NCBI GenBank assembly: GCA_020635535.1
Contig: JACJZP010000003.1
Span: 180,410-244,409, forward strand
DNA: 64,000 nt
Source: Flavobacteriales bacterium
GTDB taxonomy: Bacteria; Bacteroidota; Bacteroidia; UBA10329
Direction: 5' to 3'
Within the stretch, counting starts at the first letter, position 1; each line of letters starts with the position of its first letter. This document shows positions 44,734 to 55,400 of this stretch, in pieces. The notes under the pieces were generated by a model. The model did no database searches, was not told the origin of the DNA, and was given only the letters and a program-made list of their open reading frames with translations. The position numbers and the translations under genes are program-made.

Positions 44734-46574
44734 TTCGGAGTATACCAAATGGGCGATGACCATGCCCGTTCCTGAATGATCAGGTTCTTCTCCTTGCTGT
44801 AATCAAATCCGTACCGTATCTGATCCCATAAACGCCAGCTGGGTGTTGGCACTTCCAAAACGCGTACATAGTAGAATGCGAAGTGTTCAGGGTTGAAATC
44901 CTCATCTACCCAAGTGACAGCAAGTAACGGTACGCCATTTTCCCGGTTCCATTCTCCGGTCTGCATGTTAACGGCCTCTTGTCCTGCAGATAATGGTTCA
45001 GCAACCGCCACATCAAACGTTTCCTCGTAAATACCACCATCTTTATCGCACCAGCCCTTGATGATCTGAATACGCTCCAGATTGGCTCCGTATTTGGCTT
45101 TGTTGGCCCAAATCAAGAATTGGGGTTTCCCATCAACAATTTTCAGATCGCTCCCCATCGGAACACCGGTCTTGTAAGCGCTTTCAACCATCTTATCGTA
45201 AGGCAACAACGGATTGAAGTCCTTTCCAGCAAAGAATCTCAATTGGATTCGATTTCCGCTGGTGGCATAAACCTCACGATTTGCGAGAGCATCATAAATG
45301 TACTCTCGGGTGTTTGCATCTGCCCAAGCTGCAACCAAACCTCCAGGATTGACAACTTCCACAATTTTCTGATCCATGTCCAACGGCCACTTGTCATAGC
45401 TGCGGTTCAGTGCATCAATGTCAGTCACCCCCTTGTTACCGATCTGCTCGTCATCTTCCTCTGTATTTCCTGGCGTAGCATTGTGCGTGTCGGTGCTGCC
45501 AATGAATCCCAGCTTGTAAGGATTTACCCCCAGCTCGCGTTGCATCTGTAGTCCTTTTTCCAACCCATGCCGCACATAGCTTCGTTTGTCTGGCTCTCCG
45601 AACGTGTGGTTTTCAAAATCGGCAAACTCATCGTTTTTCCAGAATGCTGCGTGCACCTCTGAATTCCCTTTGACCTGATGAATTTCCACCAAACGTTCAA
45701 AATTCGCTTCCATCTCTGCGTATTCCTTGGTTATCGGGTTGCCTGCTCTGTCTTTCCCATCAAAAGCATGTCCTTCGGAAAGGTTGGTGTTATGGGGAAT
45801 GGACATTAGGGTTGAACCGTTCTGTGTTGCCTCCTGCATCCAATCCCAAAGGCCTTTTTCGTCCTCAATTTCGATAGAACTCATTGGGTAGGCTGGCACA
45901 TTCATGTCGCGGAAAATAACGTTGCGGTGCAGATGAGCACGACCCGTCATCAATGTAAATTCAAAACCTGCAAACGTTGTGAACTCACCTGGTTTGTAGT
46001 GCTTTTCGGCCGCATCAACCGTTATATCCCAAGCGCTCATGGTGGTCTCATATCCATAAAAGAAAGATGGATGCGAACGACTTGGTTTCTCAGCCTTGTC
46101 CATGGCATTTAGAAAAATCTTCCACTGCTTGGCCGTATCCACCATGAGTGGTGAGTCTGTTTTATAGATGGAGCGGATATACATGCCGGCCAAGGAGTTA
46201 TGTCCTTTGGCTCCTTCGGTACTGATGCTGTAAGTTTCTCCAAGTAATTCTGCGTGGTCGGTAATGGCGCAGAAATCCAATGGTTCTCTAAGTTTTACTT
46301 CCCGTCCAAAAATCGATATCGGATTTCCTTTTGCATAATTGTAAGCATCGTCTGTTGTGGCCAAGGTGCCTGAGAAATAGGCATCAAAGGAGAGACTTGT
46401 ATGCACATGCAGATCGCCCCAATAAAGGTTTTTATTCGGGTTGGTTTCAATCTTAGAAAGGTCGAAATACTTGGATGTAGAAGCCTTATCTGAGATAGGG
46501 TTTGCTGGTGGTTTCATGTTCGACTTACAGCCGAATATCACGATAAGGAACAGTGCAAATGGGGCTTTTTTCAT
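44730..46574 (-). CDS. DUF3604-domain lipoprotein (PHP-like phosphoesterase fold)
   Basis: 614 residues from ATG 46574, chosen for the lipobox FALFLIVIFGC; an extension to 46631 would enter the terminator. DUF3604 signature: NLYWGDLHVHTSLSFDAYF with the first His pair, DFCAITDHAELLGE, FTTFAGFEFTL, LMSIPHNTNLSEGHAF and GFIGSTDTHNATPGNTEEDD. The fold resembles PHP/metallo-phosphoesterase with several metal-binding His; often annotated as a secreted protein of unknown activity, sometimes next to esterases. Length is typical. Confidence 0.88.
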   Translation of the reverse strand: MKKAPFALFLIVIFGCKSNMKPPANPISDKASTSKYFDLSKIETNPNKNLYWGDLHVHTSLSFDAYFSGTLATTDDAYNYAKGNPISIFGREVKLREPLDFCAITDHAELLGETYSISTEGAKGHNSLAGMYIRSIYKTDSPLMVDTAKQWKIFLNAMDKAEKPSRSHPSFFYGYETTMSAWDITVDAAEKHYKPGEFTTFAGFEFTLMTGRAHLHRNVIFRDMNVPAYPMSSIEIEDEKGLWDWMQEATQNGSTLMSIPHNTNLSEGHAFDGKDRAGNPITKEYAEMEANFERLVEIHQVKGNSEVHAAFWKNDEFADFENHTFGEPDKRSYVRHGLEKGLQMQRELGVNPYKLGFIGSTDTHNATPGNTEEDDEQIGNKGVTDIDALNRSYDKWPLDMDQKIVEVVNPGGLVAAWADANTREYIYDALANREVYATSGNRIQLRFFAGKDFNPLLPYDKMVESAYKTGVPMGSDLKIVDGKPQFLIWANKAKYGANLERIQIIKGWCDKDGGIYEETFDVAVAEPLSAGQEAVNMQTGEWNRENGVPLLAVTWVDEDFNPEHFAFYYVRVLEVPTPSWRLWDQIRYGFDYSKEKNLIIQERAWSSPIWYTPN

Positions 46575-46610
46575 GCCTGAAAAGATATTGAAACCGAATG
46601 AAGTTGATAC

Positions 46611-46650
46611 AAACAAAAAAGCCCCGACCAATACTGGTCGGGGCTTTTCT
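46611..46650 (-). terminator. Strong terminator after hppA
   Basis: AGCCCCGACCA, ATAC loop, TGGTCGGGGCT with A/T runs on both sides; read on the minus strand it ends hppA about 25 bases after its stop. Symmetric flanks make it usable in both directions. Confidence 0.9.
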
Positions 46651-46670
46651 TTATCGGTAGGAGGGTGGTC

Positions 46671-49034
46671 TTACTCGCCAGCCTCTTTTTTCACTTCTTC
46701 AACAACTTCAGTTACTTCTTCAGTAATCACGTTGCCTTCAGCGTCAGTAGCAGTCTCTGTGGTAACAGTTGTAGTTACCTCAGTACCTTCTTCAGTGGTG
46801 GTTGTCTCAACAACAGTCTCAACAACAACTGCATCAGCCATGGCAGTATCAGCAGAAGGAAGCTCCAATGCAATAGAAGGAGCAATTACCAATGCAACTA
46901 CAGACATCAACTTCAAAAGAATGTTCAATGATGGACCAGAAGTATCCTTGAACGGGTCACCAACAGTATCACCAACAACGGCAGCCTTGTGTGGCTCAGA
47001 TCCTTTGTAGTAGGTCTCTCCGTTAATGTCAACACCTTCCTCAAACATCTTCTTAGCGTTATCCCAAGCACCACCAGCGTTAGACTGGAAGATGGCCATC
47101 AATACACCAGCAGAAGTAACACCTGCAAGTAGACCACCAAGCATCTCAGGGCCTCCAGCAAATCCAACGATCACTGGAACAACAACAGCCAACAGACCTG
47201 GAACAACCATCTCCTTGATTGAAGCCTTGGTAGAGATGGCAACACATTTGTCGTACTCGGCAACACCGTCAGCAGCTTCAAAAGTAGCCTGATCCTCAGC
47301 ACTCCAATCTTTTTGGTCTTTCCCTTCATTTTTCTTCATCACTTCAAGCGCAGCTTTCAAAGCTGGAATATCCTTGAACTGACGTCTTACTTCCTCGATC
47401 ATCGCCATGGCAGCACGTCCAACCGCATTCATACTCATAGCCGAGAATACGAATGGAAGCATCGCACCGACCAACAGACCGGCCATTACGCGCGGCTCAG
47501 CAATATTGATCATCTGTACATTGGCCTGCTGCATGAATGCCGCAAACAATGCAAGTGCAGTAAGAGCAGCAGAACCGATCGCAAACCCTTTACCGATAGC
47601 AGCAGTAGTGTTACCAACTGCATCCAATTTATCTGTACGCTGACGCACTTCTTTCGGAAGCTCAGCCATTTCAGCAATACCACCAGCGTTGTCAGAAATT
47701 GGTCCGTAAGCATCAACCGCCAACTGAATACCAGTGTTGGCAAGCATACCAACTGCAGCAATGGCGATACCGTACAATCCAGCAAAATGGAAAGCGATAA
47801 GAATAGCAGCAGCGATCAAAAGAACTGGGATAGCTGTACTCATCATACCTACACCCAAACCAGCAATGATGTTGGTTGCAGAGCCCGTCAACGACTGACG
47901 AACGATAGAAACCACAGGAGGTGTTCCTGTTCCAGTGTAATACTCAGTGATCTTACCGATTCCCAAACCTGCGGCAAGACCAGCAAGAGTAGCAAAGAAG
48001 ATTCCGTTAGAAGTGTATTCTGTTCCGTTCAATGTCCAAGCATCTGGAAGGAAATAACCGATGATGAAGTAAGAAACGATAACCATGAAAATAGCAGAAC
48101 CGAACTCACCGATGTTCAAAGCAGTGTGTGGGCTACCGCCTTCTTTCACACGAACGAAGAATGTTCCAGCAATGGAAACAAGGATACCGACAGCGGCAAG
48201 AACCATAGGAAGAAGAACAGCACCAAGACCGCCCCACATTTCACCCATTTCAGCAAATCCAGGAACGAAGATCGCTCCCAACACCATCGTACCGATGATA
48301 GAACCAACGTAAGACTCGAAAAGGTCAGCACCCATACCTGCCACGTCACCCACGTTGTCACCAACGTTATCGGCAATCGTAGCTGGGTTCAGCGGGTGAT
48401 CCTCAGGAATACCAGCCTCAACCTTTCCTACAAGGTCAGCACCAACGTCAGCAGCCTTGGTATAAATACCACCGCCAACACGTGCAAAAAGCGCAATGGA
48501 CGAAGCTCCCAAAGAGAAACCTGCCAACACGTTCAATACCTTATTGATGTTCCACTCGGCACCAAGGAACTCAGAATAAAGAAGGAATAGACCGCTCAAT
48601 CCAAGAACACCCAATCCAACAACACCCATTCCCATTACAGAACCACCACCGAAGGCAACTTCAAGGGCTTTTCCAAGCGAAGTTCGTGCAGCGTTCGTAG
48701 TACGTACGTTCGCTTTGGTGGCAACCACCATTCCAAGGTAACCTGCCAATCCAGAACAGATGGCACCAACAATGAAAGATAGCGCAACAAGCGGGCTAGA
48801 ATCAGCTTCGCCCATTCCTTTGAATGCAAGCAAAGCAGCCACTGCAACAACGAAAATTGCCAAAATCTTGTACTCAGCGCTCAAGAACGCCATTGCACCT
48901 TTGGTAATGTGAGTAGCGATCTTCGCCATCTTCTCAGTACCTACTTCTTGCTTGCTAACCCAAGCGCTTTTCCATGCAACGTAAAGCAGCGATACTACTC
49001 CGAACAGTGGAAGGAAATAAACTATGTTTTCCAT
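46671..49034 (-). CDS. hppA: Membrane-bound ion-translocating pyrophosphatase
   Basis: 787 residues with about 16 membrane helices. Substrate-binding motifs: GGIYTKAADVGADLVGKVE, DNVGDNVGDVAGMGADLFES and DNAGGIAEMAELP. In VGNTTAAIGKGFAIGSA the alanine after GNTT is the marker of the K+-dependent subtype (the K+-independent type has Lys). Whether H+ or Na+ is pumped cannot be decided. Unusual: the last ~60 residues are Thr/Glu/Val-rich (VVETVVETTTTEEGTEV...) and beyond the normal fold. It couples pyrophosphate hydrolysis to ion export. Has its own good promoter. Confidence 0.96.
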   Translation of the reverse strand: MENIVYFLPLFGVVSLLYVAWKSAWVSKQEVGTEKMAKIATHITKGAMAFLSAEYKILAIFVVAVAALLAFKGMGEADSSPLVALSFIVGAICSGLAGYLGMVVATKANVRTTNAARTSLGKALEVAFGGGSVMGMGVVGLGVLGLSGLFLLYSEFLGAEWNINKVLNVLAGFSLGASSIALFARVGGGIYTKAADVGADLVGKVEAGIPEDHPLNPATIADNVGDNVGDVAGMGADLFESYVGSIIGTMVLGAIFVPGFAEMGEMWGGLGAVLLPMVLAAVGILVSIAGTFFVRVKEGGSPHTALNIGEFGSAIFMVIVSYFIIGYFLPDAWTLNGTEYTSNGIFFATLAGLAAGLGIGKITEYYTGTGTPPVVSIVRQSLTGSATNIIAGLGVGMMSTAIPVLLIAAAILIAFHFAGLYGIAIAAVGMLANTGIQLAVDAYGPISDNAGGIAEMAELPKEVRQRTDKLDAVGNTTAAIGKGFAIGSAALTALALFAAFMQQANVQMINIAEPRVMAGLLVGAMLPFVFSAMSMNAVGRAAMAMIEEVRRQFKDIPALKAALEVMKKNEGKDQKDWSAEDQATFEAADGVAEYDKCVAISTKASIKEMVVPGLLAVVVPVIVGFAGGPEMLGGLLAGVTSAGVLMAIFQSNAGGAWDNAKKMFEEGVDINGETYYKGSEPHKAAVVGDTVGDPFKDTSGPSLNILLKLMSVVALVIAPSIALELPSADTAMADAVVVETVVETTTTEEGTEVTTTVTTETATDAEGNVITEEVTEVVEEVKKEAGE

Positions 49035-49077
49035 TTAAGTTAAATTGGTTGTTTTAATACCTCGTTTTTCAAGCGCG

Positions 49078-49108
49078 CAAAGGTATCACAATCAATTATT
49101 TAAACAAA
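49078..49108 (-). promoter_or_regulatory. Bacteroidota promoter of hppA
   Basis: On the minus strand TTTG (49108-49105), 19 bases, TACCTTTG (49085-49078). This is the canonical TTTG-N19-TAnnTTTG; the ATG is 43 bases downstream. Confidence 0.75.
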
Positions 49109-49163
49109 TGGAGATTTGAGGCTGATTTTTACCTCAGTCAAGAACGATTCAAAAGAAAAACAC

Positions 49164-50144
49164 CTACTTGACGTAGAGCACGGATTTAACTGCTTCCACA
49201 GTTCTTTCTACGTTCGGAAGCCATTCTTCAACAAACGTTGGGGCATATGCTAATGGCGTATCCTGACAAGTAACACGTTTCACAGGCGCATCCATGTAAT
49301 CGAATGCGTCTTTCTGAACACTGTAGGTCAATTCTGTAGAGATGGACGCCAACGGCCATGCTTCTTCCACCACAACCATTCGGTTGGTCTTCTTTACAGA
49401 TTCGATAACCGTTGCATAATCGATCGGACGAACAGTTCGAAGATCGATGACCTCAGCTTCAATGCCTTCTTTCGCCAGTTCTTTGGCCGCAGCATTTGCC
49501 ACTTTCATGATCTTTCCGAAGGAAACAATCGTCACATCTTTCCCTTTTCGAACCACGTCTGCTTTGCCTATAGGAATCAAGTATTCGCCTTCAGGTATCA
49601 TTCCCTTATCGCCATACATCTGCTCACTTTCCATAAAAATCACAGGGTCGTTATCACGGATGGCCGATTTCAAAAGTCCTTTCGCATCTGCAGGGTTTGA
49701 AGGAACCACCACTTTCAGACCAGGGCAGTTCGCATACCAGTTCTCAAATGCTTGCGAGTGTTGAGCTGCCAATTGTCCGGCAGAACCTGTTGGTCCACGG
49801 AACACCATAGGAATGTTGAACTGACCACCGCTCATCTGGTACATCTTCGCAGCCGAGTTGATCACTTGGTCAATGGCTACAAGGGAGAAATTGAACGTCA
49901 TGAACTCCACAATAGGACGTAGGCCATTCATGGCTGCTCCAACCCCGATACCCGCAAAACCAAGTTCAGCAATTGGGGTGTCAATAACGCGCTTCTCCCC
50001 GAATTCATCCAACATGCCTTGGCTTACCTTATAAGCACCGTTGTATTCGGCCACTTCCTCACCCATCAGAAACACGGTTTCGTCTCTTCGCATTTCCTCA
50101 CTCATCGCTTCACGCAGCGCCTCTCTGAACTGTACTTCTTTCAT
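49164..50144 (-). CDS. pdhB: Pyruvate dehydrogenase E1 component, beta subunit
   Basis: 326 residues. EALREAMSEEMRRDETVFLM, GEEVAEYNGAYKVSQGMLDE, RVIDTPIAELGFAGIGVGAA, GPTGSAGQLAAQHSQAFENW and EAEVIDLRTVRPIDYATVIE are E1-beta landmarks. Binds thiamine diphosphate at the interface with E1-alpha. The E1-alpha and E2 genes are not adjacent. 21 bases follow the lpxB stop. Confidence 0.95.
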   Translation of the reverse strand: MKEVQFREALREAMSEEMRRDETVFLMGEEVAEYNGAYKVSQGMLDEFGEKRVIDTPIAELGFAGIGVGAAMNGLRPIVEFMTFNFSLVAIDQVINSAAKMYQMSGGQFNIPMVFRGPTGSAGQLAAQHSQAFENWYANCPGLKVVVPSNPADAKGLLKSAIRDNDPVIFMESEQMYGDKGMIPEGEYLIPIGKADVVRKGKDVTIVSFGKIMKVANAAAKELAKEGIEAEVIDLRTVRPIDYATVIESVKKTNRMVVVEEAWPLASISTELTYSVQKDAFDYMDAPVKRVTCQDTPLAYAPTFVEEWLPNVERTVEAVKSVLYVK

Positions 50145-50165
50145 AGCATCAAATATAGTTGGTTC

Positions 50166-51257
50166 TCAATTCGCAAGGTCAGAAACTATCAACTTGGCTG
50201 CACGTTCCGAAGCGCCACCGCTGCCAAGTTTGTCCCATAGTTCATCATAATCTTGGAGTATTTTTTCGCGATTGTCTCCTTCTTCCAGCACCTTCTTCAA
50301 TTCGGTAACAATTGATTTCGGGTTGAGTTCACCTTGAATTAGTTCTTTCACCGCTGGCCGAGTTAAAATGAGATTCACCAACGAGATATACGGTACTTTG
50401 ATGAGTTTCCGTGCCAATGCCACGGAAATAGGATTCCCTTTATAGCAGACAACTTGTGGCACGCGCATCAATGCCGTTTCCAGTGTGGCTGTTCCAGACC
50501 CGACCAAAGCAGCTTTCGATCTGGCTAAAAGACTGTAAGTTCCTTCCGAAGAGACGATGGCTCTGTCTAACGCAAACGTTTCTCGGTAGAATGAAACATC
50601 AAATCCGGGTGCGCGACCAACGATGAATTGATAGTCGGGAAACGCATCCTGAACCCGAACCATTTGATGAAGGTTGTGTAGGATTTCCTGCTTTCGGGAA
50701 CCAGGAAGTAGTGCAATGATCTTCTCTTTTCCAATATCTGTCTGCTGATGCCTGACCTCAATCTCATCGATCAATGGATGGCCTACAAAATCCACATCCA
50801 TATGGTGCTTGGCGAAGAATTCTTTTTCAAACGGAAGAATCACCATCAATCTGTCGATGTGTTTCTTCATTTTCTTAACGCGGTTCTCCTTCCAAGCCCA
50901 AACCTGTGGTGATATGTAATAGAAAACAAGGATGCCGCGCTGCTTGGCCCATTTGGCCATGCGTAGATTGAAACCTGGATAATCTATCAGAATAATGGCG
51001 TCTGGTCTGTTATCTGTCAGCGCTTTCTTGCATATCCGAAAATTCTCCCGAACGGTTGCGAGGTTCGCAACCACCTCAACAAATCCCATGAAGTTGAGTT
51101 TGTCCATGGAGCGAAGCAGTTTCATGCCAACCGATTGAAGCCGTTCGCCTCCAAACCCTTCGAAAGTTGCCTTGGGTTGTAGCTTGGAAATAGCTTTGAT
51201 CAGATTCGCTCCGTGCATATCGCCCGAAGCCTCTCCAGCTATGACGAAAAATTTCAT
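50166..51257 (-). CDS. lpxB: Lipid-A-disaccharide synthase
   Basis: 363 residues. FVIAGEASGDMHGANLIKAI at the start, ILIDYPGFNLRMAKWAKQRG, YYISPQVWAWKENRVKKMKK, LLPGSRKQEI and ALVGSGTATLETALM are all LpxB motifs. Joins UDP-diacylglucosamine and lipid X. ATG overlaps the stop of the upstream membrane-protein gene by four bases. Confidence 0.96.
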   Translation of the reverse strand: MKFFVIAGEASGDMHGANLIKAISKLQPKATFEGFGGERLQSVGMKLLRSMDKLNFMGFVEVVANLATVRENFRICKKALTDNRPDAIILIDYPGFNLRMAKWAKQRGILVFYYISPQVWAWKENRVKKMKKHIDRLMVILPFEKEFFAKHHMDVDFVGHPLIDEIEVRHQQTDIGKEKIIALLPGSRKQEILHNLHQMVRVQDAFPDYQFIVGRAPGFDVSFYRETFALDRAIVSSEGTYSLLARSKAALVGSGTATLETALMRVPQVVCYKGNPISVALARKLIKVPYISLVNLILTRPAVKELIQGELNPKSIVTELKKVLEEGDNREKILQDYDELWDKLGSGGASERAAKLIVSDLAN

Positions 51258-51544
51258 AGAACGAAAAATTTCAGTACAACTATTACTAGGCCGTAGAGGA
51301 AAGTGGCCATGATCACTCCGCGGGCCGAAATATCCAGCTTCTGTCTGTAAAAAACGAAGAATGCGCCAAGGTTACCGAGTAGTCCAATGGAGATCAAACC
51401 AGGCAGATTACCGCTTTGCACCATTACTTCATAAAACCCGATCAGACCAGTGTGTCCGAACTGAAACTTCCAGAATCCGAGCATCACAAGAAGTGGAGCA
51501 ATGAGCCCAATAATCAAACCCAATATTGCGCTGTCCTTATTCAC
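51254..51544 (-). CDS. Small membrane protein between surE and lpxB
   Basis: 96 residues, three membrane segments (ILGLIIGLIAPLLVMLGFWK; ISIGLLGNLGAFFVFYRQKL; MATFLYGLVIVVLKFFVL). Overlaps lpxB by four bases and follows surE by 37. Not recognised beyond being conserved in layout with the LPS genes. Confidence 0.75.
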   Translation of the reverse strand: MNKDSAILGLIIGLIAPLLVMLGFWKFQFGHTGLIGFYEVMVQSGNLPGLISIGLLGNLGAFFVFYRQKLDISARGVIMATFLYGLVIVVLKFFVL

Positions 51545-51581
51545 CTTCCTTGTCTCTTATTATGTATCTATTGTTTTTCTC

Positions 51582-52355
51582 TCACCCCAGATCCCAATCA
51601 TTCAAACGCGGCATGGCGTGGTGTGCCGTCAGGTCGAACTGCACCGGAACGGCAGAAACATAGCCATTATTGAGTGCCCATACATCTGTGTCAGCACCTT
51701 TGTCGTAATTGGCAAAGGCGCCTGTTAGCCAATAGTATTTTCGATTGTGTGGGTCGGTCCTTTCATCAAATTCCTCTTCCCACTTGGCATTGGCTTGTCT
51801 GCAGATCTTCACGCCTTTTATCTGTTCCAGCGGAAGATCGGGTATGTTCACATTCAGTAACGTTCCTGTAGGCATTCCAAAATGAAGCATGTTCTTAACA
51901 ATGATCTTCACAAAATGCTTTGAAGCGGTGAAATCAGCATCCAACGAATAATTCAAAAGCGAAAACCCGACAGAGGGAATTCCTTCAATGGCGCCTTCCA
52001 TGGCAGCCGACATTGTTCCGCTGTAGATCACATTGATGGAATGATTTGCTCCATGATTGATGCCTGAAATGACCAGGTCGGGCTTGCGATGCAGGATCTT
52101 GTCAATGGCGATCTTTACGCAATCGACCGGTGTTCCGCTACATTGGTAACCTATGCTTTCTCCGTGATATTCCACCTTGTCCAAACGCAACGGTTTGTTC
52201 AATGTAATGGCATGTCCCATTCCGCTCTGCGGACTATCGGGTGCCACCACCACCACTTCTGCCAGTTCCTGAGCAGCGGCAACCATGGCCTGAATACCAG
52301 GTGCGGTTATTCCGTCATCATTCACAGCAAGTATCAGAGGTTTTTTCTTTGGCAT
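51582..52355 (-). CDS. surE: 5'-nucleotidase SurE
   Basis: 257 residues. LILAVNDDGITAPGI with metal ligands N12-D13-D14, VVAPDSPQSGMGHAITL, LVISGINHGANHSINVIYSG and SAAMEGAIEGIPSVGFSL are diagnostic. Metal-dependent nucleotide/polyphosphate phosphatase. First gene of the run surE-membrane protein-lpxB-pdhB. Confidence 0.96.
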   Translation of the reverse strand: MPKKKPLILAVNDDGITAPGIQAMVAAAQELAEVVVVAPDSPQSGMGHAITLNKPLRLDKVEYHGESIGYQCSGTPVDCVKIAIDKILHRKPDLVISGINHGANHSINVIYSGTMSAAMEGAIEGIPSVGFSLLNYSLDADFTASKHFVKIIVKNMLHFGMPTGTLLNVNIPDLPLEQIKGVKICRQANAKWEEEFDERTDPHNRKYYWLTGAFANYDKGADTDVWALNNGYVSAVPVQFDLTAHHAMPRLNDWDLG

Positions 52356-52482
52356 GATGGATTGTTTGAGGCAAAGCTATGGGAACTGATGGATCATTGA
52401 CTGATGTGAGCCCAGAACACATCATCATGTGATTGTCTGAGGATCGGTTTCGAAGCATGTTTACCGTGCTTAACTGAACCAC

Positions 52483-55400
52483 ATGACCATGCAGTTTTCT
52501 TATCAAAGATTTAACAAACAGGCGGCCACCCTCCTCTTCTTTCTCGCTGTGCTACTTCCCTTCGTGGGTTCTTCTCAAGTGGGTTCGCCACAGATGTTCA
52601 ACTATCAAGGTGTGGCCAGAGACAATGGAGGAAACATCCTTACCAATCAGAACATTGGCGTACAGATTTCAGTCATTAGCAATAACCCGAATGGTCCGGT
52701 TCAGTACGTGGAGAGACACGCATTGACCACCAATCAGTTCGGATTGTTCAACCTTCATGTTGGAGGAGGTACGGTGCAGTTCGGCACAATCGGAAACATA
52801 GGTTGGGCAGCAGACAATCATTATTTGAAGGTTGAACTCGATCCTAACGGTGGAACTGCGTATTCCCCGATGGGAACCGCACAGCTACTGTCTGTGCCTT
52901 ACGCCCTATATGCAGAAACAAGTGGTTCTGGAGGTACCACGGGGTCAACAGGTCCTCAAGGCCCAACAGGCGCAAACGGAAATGACGGTGCCACTGGTCC
53001 AACAGGTCCTCAAGGCCCAACTGGAGCGAATGGAAGTGATGGTGCCACGGGTCCTACAGGTACTCAAGGCCCAACTGGAGCGAATGGAAATGATGGAGCA
53101 ACAGGCCCAACAGGTCCTCAAGGCCCAACAGGTGCAAATGGAAGCGATGGAGCAACAGGCCCAACAGGTCCACAAGGCCCGGCAGGAGCGAACGGAAGTG
53201 ACGGGGCAACTGGCCCGACTGGTCCAGCAGGAGCGAATGGAAGCGATGGTGCTACAGGTTCAACCGGCCCACAAGGCCCAACAGGCGCAAACGGAAATGA
53301 CGGTGCCACCGGTCCAACAGGCCCACAAGGCCCTGCAGGAGCGAATGGAAGTGATGGAGCAACAGGACCAATAGGCCCACAAGGCCCTGCAGGAGCGAAT
53401 GGAAGTGATGGAGCAACAGGACCAATAGGCCCACAAGGCCCAACAGGTGCAAATGGAAATGATGGAGCAACAGGCCCAACAGGTCCACAAGGCCCAACTG
53501 GAGCGAATGGAAATGATGGAGCAACAGGCCCAACAGGCCCGCAAGGCCCGGCAGGTGCAGACGGAAGTGATGGTGCCACCGGTCCTACAGGTCCTCAAGG
53601 CCCTGCAGGAGCGAACGGAAGTGACGGGGCAACAGGACCAATAGGCCCACAAGGCCCAACTGGAGCGAATGGAAGTGATGGAGCCACCGGTCCAACAGGT
53701 CCACAAGGCCCGGCAGGAGCGAATGGAAGCGATGGTGCTACAGGTCCAACCGGCCCACAAGGCCCAACAGGCGCAAACGGAAATGACGGTGCCACCGGTC
53801 CAACAGGCCCACAAGGCCCTGCAGGAGCGAATGGAAGTGATGGAGCAACAGGACCAACAGGCCCACAAGGCCCTGCAGGAGCGAATGGAAGTGATGGAGC
53901 AACAGGACCAATAGGCCCACAAGGCCCAACAGGTGCAAATGGAAGTGATGGAGCCACCGGTCCAACAGGTCCACAAGGCCCAACAGGTGCAAATGGAAGC
54001 GATGGAGCAACAGGCCCAACAGGTCCACAAGGCCCAACAGGCGCAAACGGAAATGACGGTGCCACCGGTCCAACAGGTCCTCAAGGCCCAACTGGAGCGA
54101 ATGGAAGTGATGGAGCCACGGGTCCAACAGGTCCACAAGGCCCGGCAGGAGCGAATGGAAGCGATGGTGCTACAGGTCCAACCGGCCCGCAGGGATTACC
54201 CGGAAATGATGGAGCAGACGGAACAAATGGTACAGACGGAGCCACAGGCCCAACCGGTCCGACAGGTGCTCAAGGGCCAACGGGTGCTACCGGACCTTTG
54301 ATAGCTGGTACAAATGGACAAACAATTAGGAACGCTTCAGGAACTTGGATCGCCAACGATTTCCTCACAAACACGGGCAGCAAGATCGGTATCGGAATTA
54401 CTGCTCCTGAAGATGTTCTTCATGTAAACGGCAGTTCAACCAGTTTCGCAAGGTTTACTCAATCGGCTTCTGGTACAACGGCTGCAGATGGCTTTATTGC
54501 AGGTGCGCAATCGGATAGAGTTTACCTATGGAATTACGAGAACACACCCATCCTCTTCGGAACTGGGAGCACGGAGAACATGCGCATCACTTACGGAGGC
54601 AAGGTCGGCATCGGAACTTCAACACCGGAGAACATACTACATCTTCACGGAAGTTCAACCAGCTTTGTAAGGTTCACCCAGCCAACATCTGGAAACACCG
54701 CATCAGATGGTTTCATTGCCGGCTCACAATCAGACAAGGTTTATCTCTGGAACTATGAGAACACCCCCATTCTTTTCGGTACGAACAGCACGGAACAGAT
54801 GCGGATTTTGGAAACAGGAGAGATCGGTATTGGCACTCCCACACCAAGTCAGCAACTTCATGTTCAAGGAAACGCACGTGTAACAGGTTCTTATTATGAT
54901 AGCAACAATGAAACTGGAACTTCAGGCCAGGTACTTTCCACTACAGGATCCGGTACGGATTGGGTCGATGCCTCTATTGGCGCCACAGGCCCAACAGGTC
55001 CACAGGGGCTTCCTGGAAATGACGGAGCGGATGGAGCCACAGGTCCAACAGGTCCGCAAGGGCCAACGGGTCCATTGGTGGCCGGGACTTCCGGACAGAC
55101 GCTTCGCCACAATGGATCAGACTGGGTGGCAAACTCAGTGCTGTTCAACAACGGAACCAATGTGGGTGTAGGAACAACTTCTCCGGCAGCCAAACTGGAT
55201 GTGAACGGGGATGCCCACATCAATGGCCTGACCGTTGGTCGGGGTGCCGGCTCAGGGGCCACAAATTCCGTGTTGGGAAGCAATTCACTTTCATCCAACA
55301 CTACCGGATATCAGAATGTGGCCGTAGGTTACCAGAGCATGATGAGCAACACCAACGGCAACTACAATACGGCCATAGGAAGTCGCGCCTTGGAGCAGGG

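Noticed and set aside
47313..48590. 425-codon open frame on the plus strand
   Set aside because: Lies wholly opposite hppA; translation is rich in His, Asn and Ser without motif. A shadow of the GC-biased third positions of hppA.
53118..54138. Pro/Gly/Phe-rich minus-strand frames across the collagen repeats
   Set aside because: A 54-base repeat lacking stops keeps every frame open; these are repeat artefacts.
52930..54300. Possible CRISPR array
   Set aside because: The repeats are contiguous 54-base coding units without unique spacers and translate as Gly-X-Y.
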